Shown here one piece after another: positions 38,867-46,765 of a DNA stretch of 64,000 nucleotides; the first letter of the stretch is position 1; each line of letters starts with the position of its first letter. Origin of the DNA: Corynebacterium kalidii. GTDB taxonomy: Bacteria > Actinomycetota > Actinomycetes > Mycobacteriales > Mycobacteriaceae. The stretch lies in assembly GCF_022869005.1 (NCBI RefSeq), contig NZ_JALIEA010000011.1, forward strand, positions 468,438 through 532,437. The letters run 5' to 3'. A model generated the notes under the pieces. It worked only from the letters and a program-made list of their open reading frames with translations, had not been told where the DNA came from and did no database searches. The position numbers and the translations under genes are program-made.

Positions 38867-38878
38867 ATCGTATATGAT
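38867..38878. promoter_or_regulatory. Candidate GntR operator, divergent hpa/transporter region
   Basis: ATCGTATATGAT, a 12-bp near-palindrome (5-bp of 6 symmetric), lies in the 152-bp region between the divergent fusion gene and MHS transporter. The exact reverse complement recurs at 40359-40370. Confidence 0.6.
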
Positions 38879-38954
38879 CGTGGCGTAGCAGGCAAGTGTT
38901 CCGCATCACATCACAGGCGGAACATGACGACAAGCACAGTTTTTAGGGGTGTCC

Positions 38955-40352
38955 ATGACACAGAGAACCGCGGGAGCCGACGGCCGTGAGTCCACGGCTC
39001 CGCACACCACCCTGGCCGAGCGCCGCAGGGTCGTCGCGGCGACCACCATCGGTACCGCCATCGAGTGGTACGACTTCTTCCTGTACGCCAGCGTCGCGGG
39101 TCTGGTCTTCAACCAGCTGATGTTCGGGCCCCTGGGGTCCGGGGCCGCGACGATCGTCAGCTTCCTGACGGTCGGGCTGTCCTTCCTGTTCAGGCCCCTC
39201 GGTGCCTTCCTGGCCGGTCACTTCGCCGACCGGGTGGGCCGGCGCCTGGTGCTGATGGTCACCCTGTTCACCATGGGTGCGGCCACCGCGTTGATCGGCC
39301 TGTTGCCGACGTACGACTCCATCGGGGTCTGGGCACCGGTGCTCCTCATCGTCCTGCGCATCCTCCAGGGGGTGTCCGCAGGTGGCGAATGGGGATCGGC
39401 CGTGCTGCTCGCCGTCGAGCATGCGCCGGTGCACAAGCGCGGGCTGTTCGGCGCCGGTCCGCAGATCGGCGTGCCCGCAGGCCTGCTGCTGTCCTCCGGT
39501 GTCCTGGCGCTGATGAACGTCATCGCCCCCGGCGACGCCTTCATGGAGTGGGGGTGGAGGATTCCGTTCCTCTTCTCGATCCTGCTGGTCATCGTGGGTT
39601 TCTACATCCGCCGTGGGGTGGACGAGTCGCCGGTGTTCGAGGAGATCAGCCAGCGTGCGGAGGCCGGGGCGACCAATCCGGTCGGCTCGCTCTTCCGCCG
39701 GTACCTGCCGCTGGTCATCGTCGGTGCGCTGGTGTTCGCCGGTAACGGCACGGTCGGCTACATGACCACCGGCGGGTTCATCCAGAACCACGCGACGGAC
39801 CCGGACGGCCTGGCCATGGAACGCGGTGCGGTGCTGCTCGCAGTGACCGGCTCGGCCGCCACCTGGATGCTCTTCACACTCGTCGCCGGCTGGGTGTCGG
39901 ACCACCTGGGACGGCGCAGGACGTACATCATCGGCTTCCTCGTGCAGGCCGTCGGTGCGGCGGCGTTGTTCCCGCTGGTCGGGACCGGGAACATCTGGAT
40001 CCTGTTCGGGGTGCTGGTGTTCCTGACCGTCGGCCTGGGGCTCACCTACGGGCAGCAGTCGGCGATGTACGCCGAGCTGTTCCCCGCCTCGATCCGTGGT
40101 TCGGGGGTGTCGATCACCTATGCGATCGGTTCGATCCTCGGCGGGGCCTTCGCCCCGACCATCGCCGCGGCCCTGGTCCAGGGTACCGGCGGCACCGCCG
40201 CAGTGACCGGGTACCTGGTCACCGCCACGCTCGTCGGGTTGGCGGCGGTGCTGCTGCTGAAGGACCGCACCGGGATCGCGTTGGGGCCCGACAACGAGGC
40301 GGAGCAGGCGACCGGGCACTTCGTCCTCGGGCGTTCCCGGGACGCCACGTAG
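38955..40352 (+). CDS. MHS-family (MFS) aromatic acid/metabolite transporter
   Basis: 465 aa from ATG 38955 (GTG 38949 also possible). Twelve helices; metabolite:H+ symporter hallmarks TTIGTAIEWYDFFLYAS in TM1, GRRLVLMVTLF, LQGVSAGGEWGSAVLLAVEH and DHLGRRRTYIIGF. Divergent from the hpa operon, so uptake of hydroxyphenylacetate or a related acid is likely; substrate inferred. Confidence 0.9.
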   Translation: MTQRTAGADGRESTAPHTTLAERRRVVAATTIGTAIEWYDFFLYASVAGLVFNQLMFGPLGSGAATIVSFLTVGLSFLFRPLGAFLAGHFADRVGRRLVLMVTLFTMGAATALIGLLPTYDSIGVWAPVLLIVLRILQGVSAGGEWGSAVLLAVEHAPVHKRGLFGAGPQIGVPAGLLLSSGVLALMNVIAPGDAFMEWGWRIPFLFSILLVIVGFYIRRGVDESPVFEEISQRAEAGATNPVGSLFRRYLPLVIVGALVFAGNGTVGYMTTGGFIQNHATDPDGLAMERGAVLLAVTGSAATWMLFTLVAGWVSDHLGRRRTYIIGFLVQAVGAAALFPLVGTGNIWILFGVLVFLTVGLGLTYGQQSAMYAELFPASIRGSGVSITYAIGSILGGAFAPTIAAALVQGTGGTAAVTGYLVTATLVGLAAVLLLKDRTGIALGPDNEAEQATGHFVLGRSRDAT

Positions 40353-40358
40353 CGCGAC

Positions 40359-40370
40359 ATCATATACGAT
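40359..40370. promoter_or_regulatory. Candidate GntR operator upstream of the flavin monooxygenase gene
   Basis: ATCATATACGAT, the exact reverse complement of the site at 38867-38878, located about 92 bp before the monooxygenase start in the 109-bp gap after the transporter gene. Confidence 0.6.
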
Positions 40371-40461
40371 CTCCGGAATCTCCGGGCCGTCGTTCTCAGC
40401 TGCCTGCCGGCGACGACCGAGGTTCCCCACCACCACACGACCTTGAACCAGAGAGGACATC

Positions 40462-42363
40462 ATGCAGTTTCACCACCACGGCTACGTTTCAGAGGAACCG
40501 AAGCGGCTCCCGGCCTCGGGGATCGACCGTCCCGACGACCTCCCGGACGAGATGGACGTGCTCATCGTGGGCACCGGACCCGCCGGCATGACCGCCGCGG
40601 CCCAGCTGTCCATGTTCCCGGAGGTGCACACCAGGATCGTCGAACGTCGTCCGTCCCGGTTGGAGATCGGGCAGGCAGACGGGATCCAGTCGCGGTCGGT
40701 GGAGACCTTCGAGGCCTTCGGGTTCGCCAACGAGATCATGGACGAAGCGTTCCACCTCACCGAGATGTCCTTCTGGAACCCGGACCCGGACGCCCCGGAG
40801 AACATCGTCCGCACCGCCCGGCCGGTGGACGACGAGCACGGTATCAGTGAGTTCCCGCATCTGATCGTCAACCAGGCCCGCGTCCTCGACTACTTCGCCC
40901 GCTACATGGAGCACTCGCCGTCGCGGATGACGCCCGACTACGGGTGGGAGTTCGTCGGACTGACGGTCTCCGACGGTCCCTGCGGCCCGGACGACTACCC
41001 GGTGTCCGTCGAACTCCGCCGCACGGTGCCGGGCGAGGAGCACACCCGTACCGTGCGCGCCCGCTACGTCGTCGGCTGCGACGGGGCCCGGTCCGGGGTG
41101 CGGGAGTCGATCGGACGGACCCTGAGCGGCAAGCAGGCCAACCACGCCTGGGGTGTCATGGACGTCGTCGCCGACACCGACTTCCCCGACATCCGCACCA
41201 AGTGTGCGATCCACTCCAAGGCGGGCTCGATCCTCCACATCCCCCGGGAGGGTGGCTACCTCTTCCGGATGTACGTCGACCTGGGGGAGGTCGCCGACGA
41301 CGACAACCACGAGGTGCGCAACACCCCCATCGACGTGATCATCGCCAAGGCGAACGAGATCGTGCACCCGTACCACGTGACCGTCAAGGACGTGGCCTGG
41401 CACTCCATCTACGAGGTCGGGCACCGCCTCGTCGACGGGTTCGACGACGCGGTCGTCGTCGCCGACGACGGGTCCGCCGCCTCGTGGGACACCGCGCCGC
41501 GGGTGTTCCTCGCCGGGGACGCCTGCCACACCCACTCCGCCAAGGCGGGGCAGGGGATGAACGTGTCCATCCAGGACGGCTTCAACATCGGGTGGAAGCT
41601 GGGGCACGTGGCCTCCGGGCTGGCGCCGGAGGAGCTGCTCCGGACCTACCACAGTGAGCGGTACCCGGCGGCCTCGAACCTGATCGACTTCGACCGGGAG
41701 TGGTCGACGCTCATGGCGACGCCGCCGAAGGAACTCGAGGACCCGCACGCCGTGGAGAAGTACTATCTCGCGGCCGAGGAGTTCGCCGCCGGGTTCATGA
41801 CGGACTACGACGAGAGCATGATCACCGCCGACGACCGCCACCAGGGGTTGGCGTCCGGCTTCCCCGTGGGGCGCCGGTTCAAGTCGCATCCGGCGATGCG
41901 CCGGTGCGACGCCAACCGGAGGCACATCGGGCACCAGCACTCCGCCGACGGCCGGTGGCGGATCTACGTGTTCGCCGATTCCCCGGCCCCGGGCGAGGAG
42001 TCGATGCTCGGCGTGTGGGCCGACTGGATGCAGAACTCCCCGGAGTCGCCGGTGCGCCGTCGGACCCCGGACGGCCGGGACGACGACACGCTGTTCGACA
42101 TCAAGGTCATCTACCAGCAGAACCACCACGACTTCGAGCTCTTCGACGCGCCGGAGGTCTTCTTCCCGCGGGTGGGGCCGTTCCACCTCCAGAACTGGGA
42201 GAACGTCTGGTCCGCGCTGGGTGACGACGACATCTTCGAGGCCCGCGGGGTCAGTCGGGACGGCGCGGTGGTCGTCGTCCGTCCGGACCAGTACGTCTCC
42301 GCCGTCCTGCCCCTCGACGACACCCGGGCGCTGGGGGAGTACTTCGCCAGGGTGATGGGCTGA
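40462..42363 (+). CDS. Class A FAD-dependent aromatic hydroxylase (MobA / phenol hydroxylase type)
   Basis: 633 aa, the length of 3-hydroxybenzoate 4-monooxygenase/phenol 2-monooxygenase. GxGxxG in VLIVGTGPAGMTAAAQ, the DG motif VVGCDGARSGVRE, the GD motif VFLAGDACHTHSAKAGQGMN, and a C-terminal thioredoxin-like domain. GAGAGGA precedes the ATG. With no HpaB/HpaC genes nearby, it may hydroxylate 3- or 4-hydroxyphenylacetate to homoprotocatechuate; a hydroxybenzoate remains an alternative. Confidence 0.88.
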   Translation: MQFHHHGYVSEEPKRLPASGIDRPDDLPDEMDVLIVGTGPAGMTAAAQLSMFPEVHTRIVERRPSRLEIGQADGIQSRSVETFEAFGFANEIMDEAFHLTEMSFWNPDPDAPENIVRTARPVDDEHGISEFPHLIVNQARVLDYFARYMEHSPSRMTPDYGWEFVGLTVSDGPCGPDDYPVSVELRRTVPGEEHTRTVRARYVVGCDGARSGVRESIGRTLSGKQANHAWGVMDVVADTDFPDIRTKCAIHSKAGSILHIPREGGYLFRMYVDLGEVADDDNHEVRNTPIDVIIAKANEIVHPYHVTVKDVAWHSIYEVGHRLVDGFDDAVVVADDGSAASWDTAPRVFLAGDACHTHSAKAGQGMNVSIQDGFNIGWKLGHVASGLAPEELLRTYHSERYPAASNLIDFDREWSTLMATPPKELEDPHAVEKYYLAAEEFAAGFMTDYDESMITADDRHQGLASGFPVGRRFKSHPAMRRCDANRRHIGHQHSADGRWRIYVFADSPAPGEESMLGVWADWMQNSPESPVRRRTPDGRDDDTLFDIKVIYQQNHHDFELFDAPEVFFPRVGPFHLQNWENVWSALGDDDIFEARGVSRDGAVVVVRPDQYVSAVLPLDDTRALGEYFARVMG

Positions 42364-42372
42364 CGGCGGGGG

Positions 42373-42915
42373 TCAGCGGGGTGTGTCGAGCGTCCTGCGG
42401 TACCGCAGGAGCTCCACCGGGCGACCGGATGGTGCCGGTTCCGTGACCCGGCCGTCCGGGGTGAACCCGGCACGGTCGAGGATGCGCTGCGACGCGGCGT
42501 TGTCAGGCACGGTCCGTGCCGTGAGCCGTGACAGTCCGCTGCGGCGGGCGAGGTCGCACGCCAGGTCGAGTGCGACCGCCGTCCTGCCGGAACCGCGGTG
42601 GTCGGGGTGCAGCCAGAACCCGACCTCGGCGTCGGCGTCGGTGACGTCGAAGATCACCAGGCTGCCGCAGAAGTCGTCGGTGGCGGTGTCGGCGATGGCG
42701 AGGACGGCCAGGTCACCGCGGCGCAGGCCCGGCGTGGCGTCGTCGCGGATCATCTCGGTGACGGAGGCCGGTGTGTAGGAGGTCGCGGGGAGGTGGGCGT
42801 ACCGACGGACCGCCGCGTCGTGGGTGCCCTCGGCGAAGGCGGGGGCGTCCGTTTCAGCCAGTGGCCGCAGCCGGGTGGTGCCGGAGGTCAGTGGGAGCAG
42901 TGACGTGGTGAGCAT
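42373..42915 (-). CDS. GNAT-family N-acetyltransferase (RimJ/RimL type)
   Basis: 180 aa. Begins with TTRLRPLAETDAPAF, acetyl-CoA loop GFWLHPDHRGSGRTAVALDLACDLA, C-terminal DNAASQRILDRAGFTPDGR. Acceptor unknown; such enzymes acetylate protein N-termini, amino acids or antibiotics. The ATG follows TAGTTT by 6 nt, in a promoter nearly identical to that of the acetyltransferase at 43621, with the TetR gene between them. Confidence 0.87.
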   Translation of the reverse strand: MLTTSLLPLTSGTTRLRPLAETDAPAFAEGTHDAAVRRYAHLPATSYTPASVTEMIRDDATPGLRRGDLAVLAIADTATDDFCGSLVIFDVTDADAEVGFWLHPDHRGSGRTAVALDLACDLARRSGLSRLTARTVPDNAASQRILDRAGFTPDGRVTEPAPSGRPVELLRYRRTLDTPR

Positions 42916-42924
42916 GACGCAAAA

Positions 42925-42942
42925 CTAACATAGATAGTTTAG
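42925..42942 (-). promoter_or_regulatory. Candidate TetR operator/promoter, copy 1
   Basis: On the minus strand CTAAACTATCTATGTTAG, an imperfect 18-bp dyad overlapping the -10 region of the acetyltransferase gene and the stop codon of the TetR gene. Near-identical copy at 43594-43611. Confidence 0.6.
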
Positions 42943-43571
42943 TGGCGCGACGCCGTCGTCTCCGGTGGTGCCCCCAGCGCGGCGAGACCGGCGGAGACGA
43001 TCGTCTCGGGAGGCACTGCGTGCTCCCGGTGGAGACGTGCATAGGTCGGTGCGGTGTCCGGGTCGACGGGGGCGGCGCGTTCATCGCCGATCATCGGGGC
43101 GGTGCTGGCGCTGCCGATCACGAAGTTCGACAGCGCGTACGCCGCCCCGAGGGGGTCGGGGACGCCGGTGCCGGCCAGCAGGGTGCACATCCGTTCCGAC
43201 AACCGCAGGTAGTGCGGCCCGCGTGGTGCCCGCATCGCGATGACCTGGCAGGCCCACCGGTGTGCCACCAGATGGCGGTAGAAGGTCATCATCAACGGGT
43301 GCAGGGGAGCGTCCCGGACGGCGGCGGTGATGTCCGTGTCCGCGCCCAGGGTGTGGTCCAGGGCGAGGTCGTACAGGTCGTCCACGGTCCTGATCCGTGA
43401 GTAGAGGCTCGGTGCTGCGACGTCGAGCCGCTGGGCGACGGCGCGCACGGTCGGTGCACGCAGGCCTCCCTCGTCCAGGAGTTCCGAGGCGGTGCGGGCG
43501 ATGTCCTGTTCGGTGATGCTCCGCGTGCGTCGGGCGGGCGTGCGGTGGTCCCAGTAGTTCACGGGCACCAC
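42939..43571 (-). CDS. TetR-family regulator
   Basis: 210 aa (or 207 from a GTG at 43562 that lies 7 nt after TAGTGT). HTH at about residues 18-65 (IARTASELLDEGGLRAPTVRAVAQRLDVAAPSLYSRI), C-terminal TetR_C-like domain. Flanked on both sides by acetyltransferase genes whose promoters share an 18-bp dyad, so it is the likely regulator of both and of itself. Confidence 0.88.
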   Translation of the reverse strand: MVPVNYWDHRTPARRTRSITEQDIARTASELLDEGGLRAPTVRAVAQRLDVAAPSLYSRIRTVDDLYDLALDHTLGADTDITAAVRDAPLHPLMMTFYRHLVAHRWACQVIAMRAPRGPHYLRLSERMCTLLAGTGVPDPLGAAYALSNFVIGSASTAPMIGDERAAPVDPDTAPTYARLHREHAVPPETIVSAGLAALGAPPETTASRH

Positions 43572-43593
43572 ACTATCGGAGGGGCACCCCGCG

Positions 43594-43611
43594 CTAAGCG
43601 AGCTATGTTAG
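43594..43611 (+). promoter_or_regulatory. Candidate TetR operator/promoter, copy 2
   Basis: CTAAGCGAGCTATGTTAG, matching copy 1 at 14 of 18 positions, placed identically over the -10 of the divergent acetyltransferase gene. Confidence 0.6.
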
Positions 43612-43620
43612 GTTTGTGTC

Positions 43621-44232
43621 ATGGACACCCAGGACAGTTTCCCCGGCGCCCTGACCACCGACCGGCTACGGCTCCGGCTGCACAGGCCGGAGGACGCACC
43701 TGCCCTGCACGGGATCTACGCACGGGAGGATGTCGCGCGGTACCTGTTGGACGGCCCCTGGACCGCCGACGACGCCGAGCGTCACGTCATGGAACGGGCC
43801 GGCAAGGACGGGCTCGACGGTGCCTCCGGGGCGCTTGCGGTGGTCGTCGAGTACGACGGCCGGGTCGTCGGGGACGTCCAGCTCTGGTGGGCCGACCGCG
43901 GGCACCGGATCGCCGAGATCGGGTGGGTACTTGACCCCGCGTACGGAGGGCGGGGCCTGGCCCGGGAAGCGGTGGCCGCCGTCCTCGACCTGGCGTTCGG
44001 CGCCTACCGGGCGCACCGGGTGGCGGCGCAGATGGACGCCCGTAACGAGGCCTCCGCCAGGTTGGCCGCCGCCGTCGGCATGGTCGGCGAAGCGCACCTC
44101 CGGCAGGACTGGTGGAGCAAGGGGGAGTGGACGGACACCGTCATCTACGGCATGCTCAGCGGGGACCGTCGGCCGCCGGGAGGCGGGGCAACGACAGGGC
44201 GCCGAGGGCAGCCAGCGTCACGGCGGCGATGA
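43621..44232 (+). CDS. GNAT-family N-acetyltransferase (RimJ/RimL type)
   Basis: 203 aa. TTDRLRLRLHRPEDAPAL at the N-terminus, acetyl-CoA loop IGWVLDPAYGGRGLAREAVAAVLDLAF, then QMDARNEASARLAAAVGM. Apparent leaderless start: ATG 6 nt after TAGGTT. The Arg/Gly-rich last 35 residues overlap the end of the convergent MFS gene by 77 bp and look unconserved. Acceptor unknown. Confidence 0.87.
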   Translation: MDTQDSFPGALTTDRLRLRLHRPEDAPALHGIYAREDVARYLLDGPWTADDAERHVMERAGKDGLDGASGALAVVVEYDGRVVGDVQLWWADRGHRIAEIGWVLDPAYGGRGLAREAVAAVLDLAFGAYRAHRVAAQMDARNEASARLAAAVGMVGEAHLRQDWWSKGEWTDTVIYGMLSGDRRPPGGGATTGRRGQPASRRR

Positions 44233-45343
44233 CCATCGCGGTGGTGAATCCGGCCCGGTCGACCGCGAATCCTGTCAGGAGGGGACCGCCGGCGAGTCCT
44301 GCCGCGTAGGCCAGGGTGTAGAGGGAGAACGATCCCCCCAATGTCGGTGGCTGTGCACGGAAGCCCTGCTCGCTGATCAGCGTCGTGGCGGGTGCATGGA
44401 GGAAGGCCGCGGAGAACCCGAGCAGCGCCATGCCGGTCGCGGTGAGCCACATGTCCTCGGCCCACCCGATCGCCAGCAACGCGGCGACTGCGGCGGCGAC
44501 ACCGACCCCGACCAGGAGCCGGGACGGGACAGATGCGACGAGGCTTCCCACGACGGGGTTGCCGACCACACCGGTCAGGGCCGCGAGTCCGAACAGCAGC
44601 CCGATGGTCAGGGAGCCTGCCCCCAGGTGCCCCGGGAGGACGGGCTCGACCCCGGCCATCACCGCGGCGCCGATCACGACGACGAGGACAATCGACGTCG
44701 ACCCCGGCACCCTGAGTACGGCCACCGGGCCGGACGTGTCGTCGGCGACCCGTGGCGAGTCCTTGATCAGGAGTATCCGGAGGAGACCGTCGACGAGGGC
44801 GACGGCGGCGGCGAACAGGAACGGCGACGCGGTGCCGAAGTGCTCGACCATGACGCCGGCGAGAGGTGGGCCGACGAGCACACCGAGGGTGATCATCGAT
44901 ATCGCGATCCCCATCTGTTGACCGCGTTTCTCGAAGGAGGTCGTCGCCGCGATCAGTGACAGTGCCGCGACCCAGGACATGCCGCCGGCGATTCCCTGGG
45001 CCGTACGGGCGACGAGCAGGAGCCAGAAGGGGCCGCCGGTGGCGAACAGGAGGGTCGCGGCGGCCAGGCCGACCATCCCGATGAGCAGGGGTGTCTTCGG
45101 TCCATGGCGGTCGACGTACCGTCCTGCGACGAGGGCTGCGACGACGACCGCGGCGGCATAGGAGGAGAAGAGGACGCCGGTCCACGCCGGTCCTGCGTCG
45201 ACCACGCTGGGGAGCAGCGGGAGGACCGGGACGGCGAGGCCGACGACGAGGTTGTCGGTGAACAGGGCCATCGAGGCGACGAGGAGCGCCCGGGTGGACG
45301 ATCCTCTCCGCGATGACGGGGGAGAAGTGCGGGAAGACATCAT
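44156..45343 (-). CDS. MFS transporter (DHA1 type)
   Basis: 395 aa, 12 predicted helices. Motif A-like GRYVDRHGPKTPLLIG between TM2 and TM3, and motif-C-like LGVLVGPPLAGVMVEHFG in TM5, a drug:H+ antiporter signature. 13 nt downstream of a TetR regulator in the same operon, which suggests substrate-inducible efflux. Confidence 0.9.
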   Translation of the reverse strand: MMSSRTSPPSSRRGSSTRALLVASMALFTDNLVVGLAVPVLPLLPSVVDAGPAWTGVLFSSYAAAVVVAALVAGRYVDRHGPKTPLLIGMVGLAAATLLFATGGPFWLLLVARTAQGIAGGMSWVAALSLIAATTSFEKRGQQMGIAISMITLGVLVGPPLAGVMVEHFGTASPFLFAAAVALVDGLLRILLIKDSPRVADDTSGPVAVLRVPGSTSIVLVVVIGAAVMAGVEPVLPGHLGAGSLTIGLLFGLAALTGVVGNPVVGSLVASVPSRLLVGVGVAAAVAALLAIGWAEDMWLTATGMALLGFSAAFLHAPATTLISEQGFRAQPPTLGGSFSLYTLAYAAGLAGGPLLTGFAVDRAGFTTAMVIAAVTLAALGALSLPRLPAADGPR

Positions 45344-45356
45344 GGGTCTGTGGTCC

Positions 45357-45962
45357 TTACATAGTGAGCAACCCCCTCACCAGCGCCGACATGGCGGTGC
45401 CGAGGTCGTCGGGTTGCGGAAGGTCGTGGGGTCGGGTCACCGCGGTTACCGTGAGGCCCTGGAGGAACGTGAGGACCATTCCGGCGGAGGTCTCGGCGGA
45501 CAGGGCCGGAGTCGGTCGGATGGACTCGACGGCGGCGAGGGCGTCGGCGATCCGTGTCCGCCACCCGTCCAGTGCCGCGGTCTTGTCCGGACTGGTGCCG
45601 GACACCTGGGGTGCGACGAGGACGGTGGTGGACGCCAGCGCGCGGAACAGCGGGTCGTCCTGCAGGAGCGTCGTGTACTCGACCAGCAGGGAGGTGAGCC
45701 ACCCGGCCGGGTCGACGACGGTGTCTGCGGTGTCTGCGGTGAAGAGCCGGTTCCCGTAGGAGGACCATCCCCACTCCAGGGCGGCTGAGAGCAGCTCGGT
45801 CTTCGACCGGAAGTGGTGGTTGAGTGCTCCACGGGTGACACCGGCACGTTCGGCGATGTGCTCGAACGTTGCCCCCCTCCACCCCTTCTCTTCGAAGGAC
45901 ATCAACGCCGCCTCCAGCAGCGCCAGACGCGTCTTCTCCGCGTCCTCAGCTGTTCGTCTCAT
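45357..45962 (-). CDS. TetR-family (AcrR-like) regulator
   Basis: 201 aa. HTH GWRGATFEHIAERAGVTRGALNHHFRSKTELL at about residues 28-60, AcrR-type. Promoter-proximal to the MFS gene in the same operon. A dyad TTAACATGTATGTAA lies 10-24 bp upstream of its ATG. Likely represses itself and the efflux pump. Confidence 0.9.
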   Translation of the reverse strand: MRRTAEDAEKTRLALLEAALMSFEEKGWRGATFEHIAERAGVTRGALNHHFRSKTELLSAALEWGWSSYGNRLFTADTADTVVDPAGWLTSLLVEYTTLLQDDPLFRALASTTVLVAPQVSGTSPDKTAALDGWRTRIADALAAVESIRPTPALSAETSAGMVLTFLQGLTVTAVTRPHDLPQPDDLGTAMSALVRGLLTM

Positions 45963-45971
45963 GCAAACAGG

Positions 45972-45986
45972 TTAACATGTATGTAA
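45972..45986. promoter_or_regulatory. Dyad upstream of the TetR-MFS operon
   Basis: TTAACATGTATGTAA, a near-palindrome immediately before the TetR start on the minus strand, flanked by two CCTGTTT repeats. A natural autoregulatory operator candidate. Confidence 0.5.
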
Positions 45987-46025
45987 AACAGGTCAAGCCG
46001 GTCGACGGTGCTCGGCCGTGCCCCG

Positions 46026-46640
46026 CTACGTCCCTGCGGGCCGTAGTAGTGACAGGGCCGTTGCCAGTGAGGGGGCCGCGGCGGATCCCGTGACGGTGAC
46101 CGTCGCGATCTGGCCGAAGAGGCTCTGTTGGAGGAAGTGCGCGAGCTCGTCGGCGCTGAGTGACGTGGTCATCTGCCCCGCCTCCTGCCACCGTCGGACG
46201 AGTGTGGTGGCCAGCCGGTGGGTCTCGGCGAGGTTGCCGCGGATGGTGTCCGCCAGGCTCTGGTCCCGGGCGGTTTCGGCCCAGGCGTTCACGGCCAGGA
46301 CGGCCGACGGTGGCGCACCCTCGGTGCGCTGGCCGGCGTCGTCCGGGAGGAGCCTGTCGACGATCCCACCGACGACGGCCTCGGGGGAGGGGGGAGTGTT
46401 GGCGGCTGCGGCATCGCGGAGGGCGTCGACCACCGGTGTGATGCGGCGGCGGGACACCTCCTGGATGATCTGTCGTTTCCCCTCGAAGTACCGGTAGACG
46501 GTGCTGGAGGACATGTCGACCTCGGCGATGATCTGGTCCATGGAGGTGGCGTGGAAGCCGTTGCGGGCGAAGCAGGCCTCCGCCGCGGTGATGATGCGGT
46601 CGGCCTGCTTCTGTCGGTGTTCGTCGGTGACGCGCGGCAT
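46026..46640 (-). CDS. TetR-family regulator
   Basis: 204 aa. HTH NGFHATSMDQIIAEVDMSSSTVYRYFEGKRQII at about residues 27-60. Divergent from the DHA2 exporter gene; the intergenic region carries two related palindromes, so this protein most likely represses the exporter. Confidence 0.9.
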   Translation of the reverse strand: MPRVTDEHRQKQADRIITAAEACFARNGFHATSMDQIIAEVDMSSSTVYRYFEGKRQIIQEVSRRRITPVVDALRDAAAANTPPSPEAVVGGIVDRLLPDDAGQRTEGAPPSAVLAVNAWAETARDQSLADTIRGNLAETHRLATTLVRRWQEAGQMTTSLSADELAHFLQQSLFGQIATVTVTGSAAAPSLATALSLLRPAGT

Positions 46641-46683
46641 GCTGCGACTCTATCCGACCGGGGGCGACCGACCCTCATACGAC

Positions 46684-46742
46684 AACGATCGTTTTGACTT
46701 GCGCCGGGCAGCCGTGACATCCTTTGACGAAACGAACGTTTC
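46684..46742. promoter_or_regulatory. Paired palindromes in the TetR/DHA2 divergent promoter
   Basis: AACGATCGTT (46684-46693, perfect) and GAAACGAACGTTTC (46729-46742, near-perfect) share the AACG..CGTT core, 45 bp apart. The second lies in the 17-bp spacer between TTGACG and TGGTAT. Confidence 0.6.
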
Positions 46743-46765
46743 TTTTTGGTATGGGAGGTCGTCCG

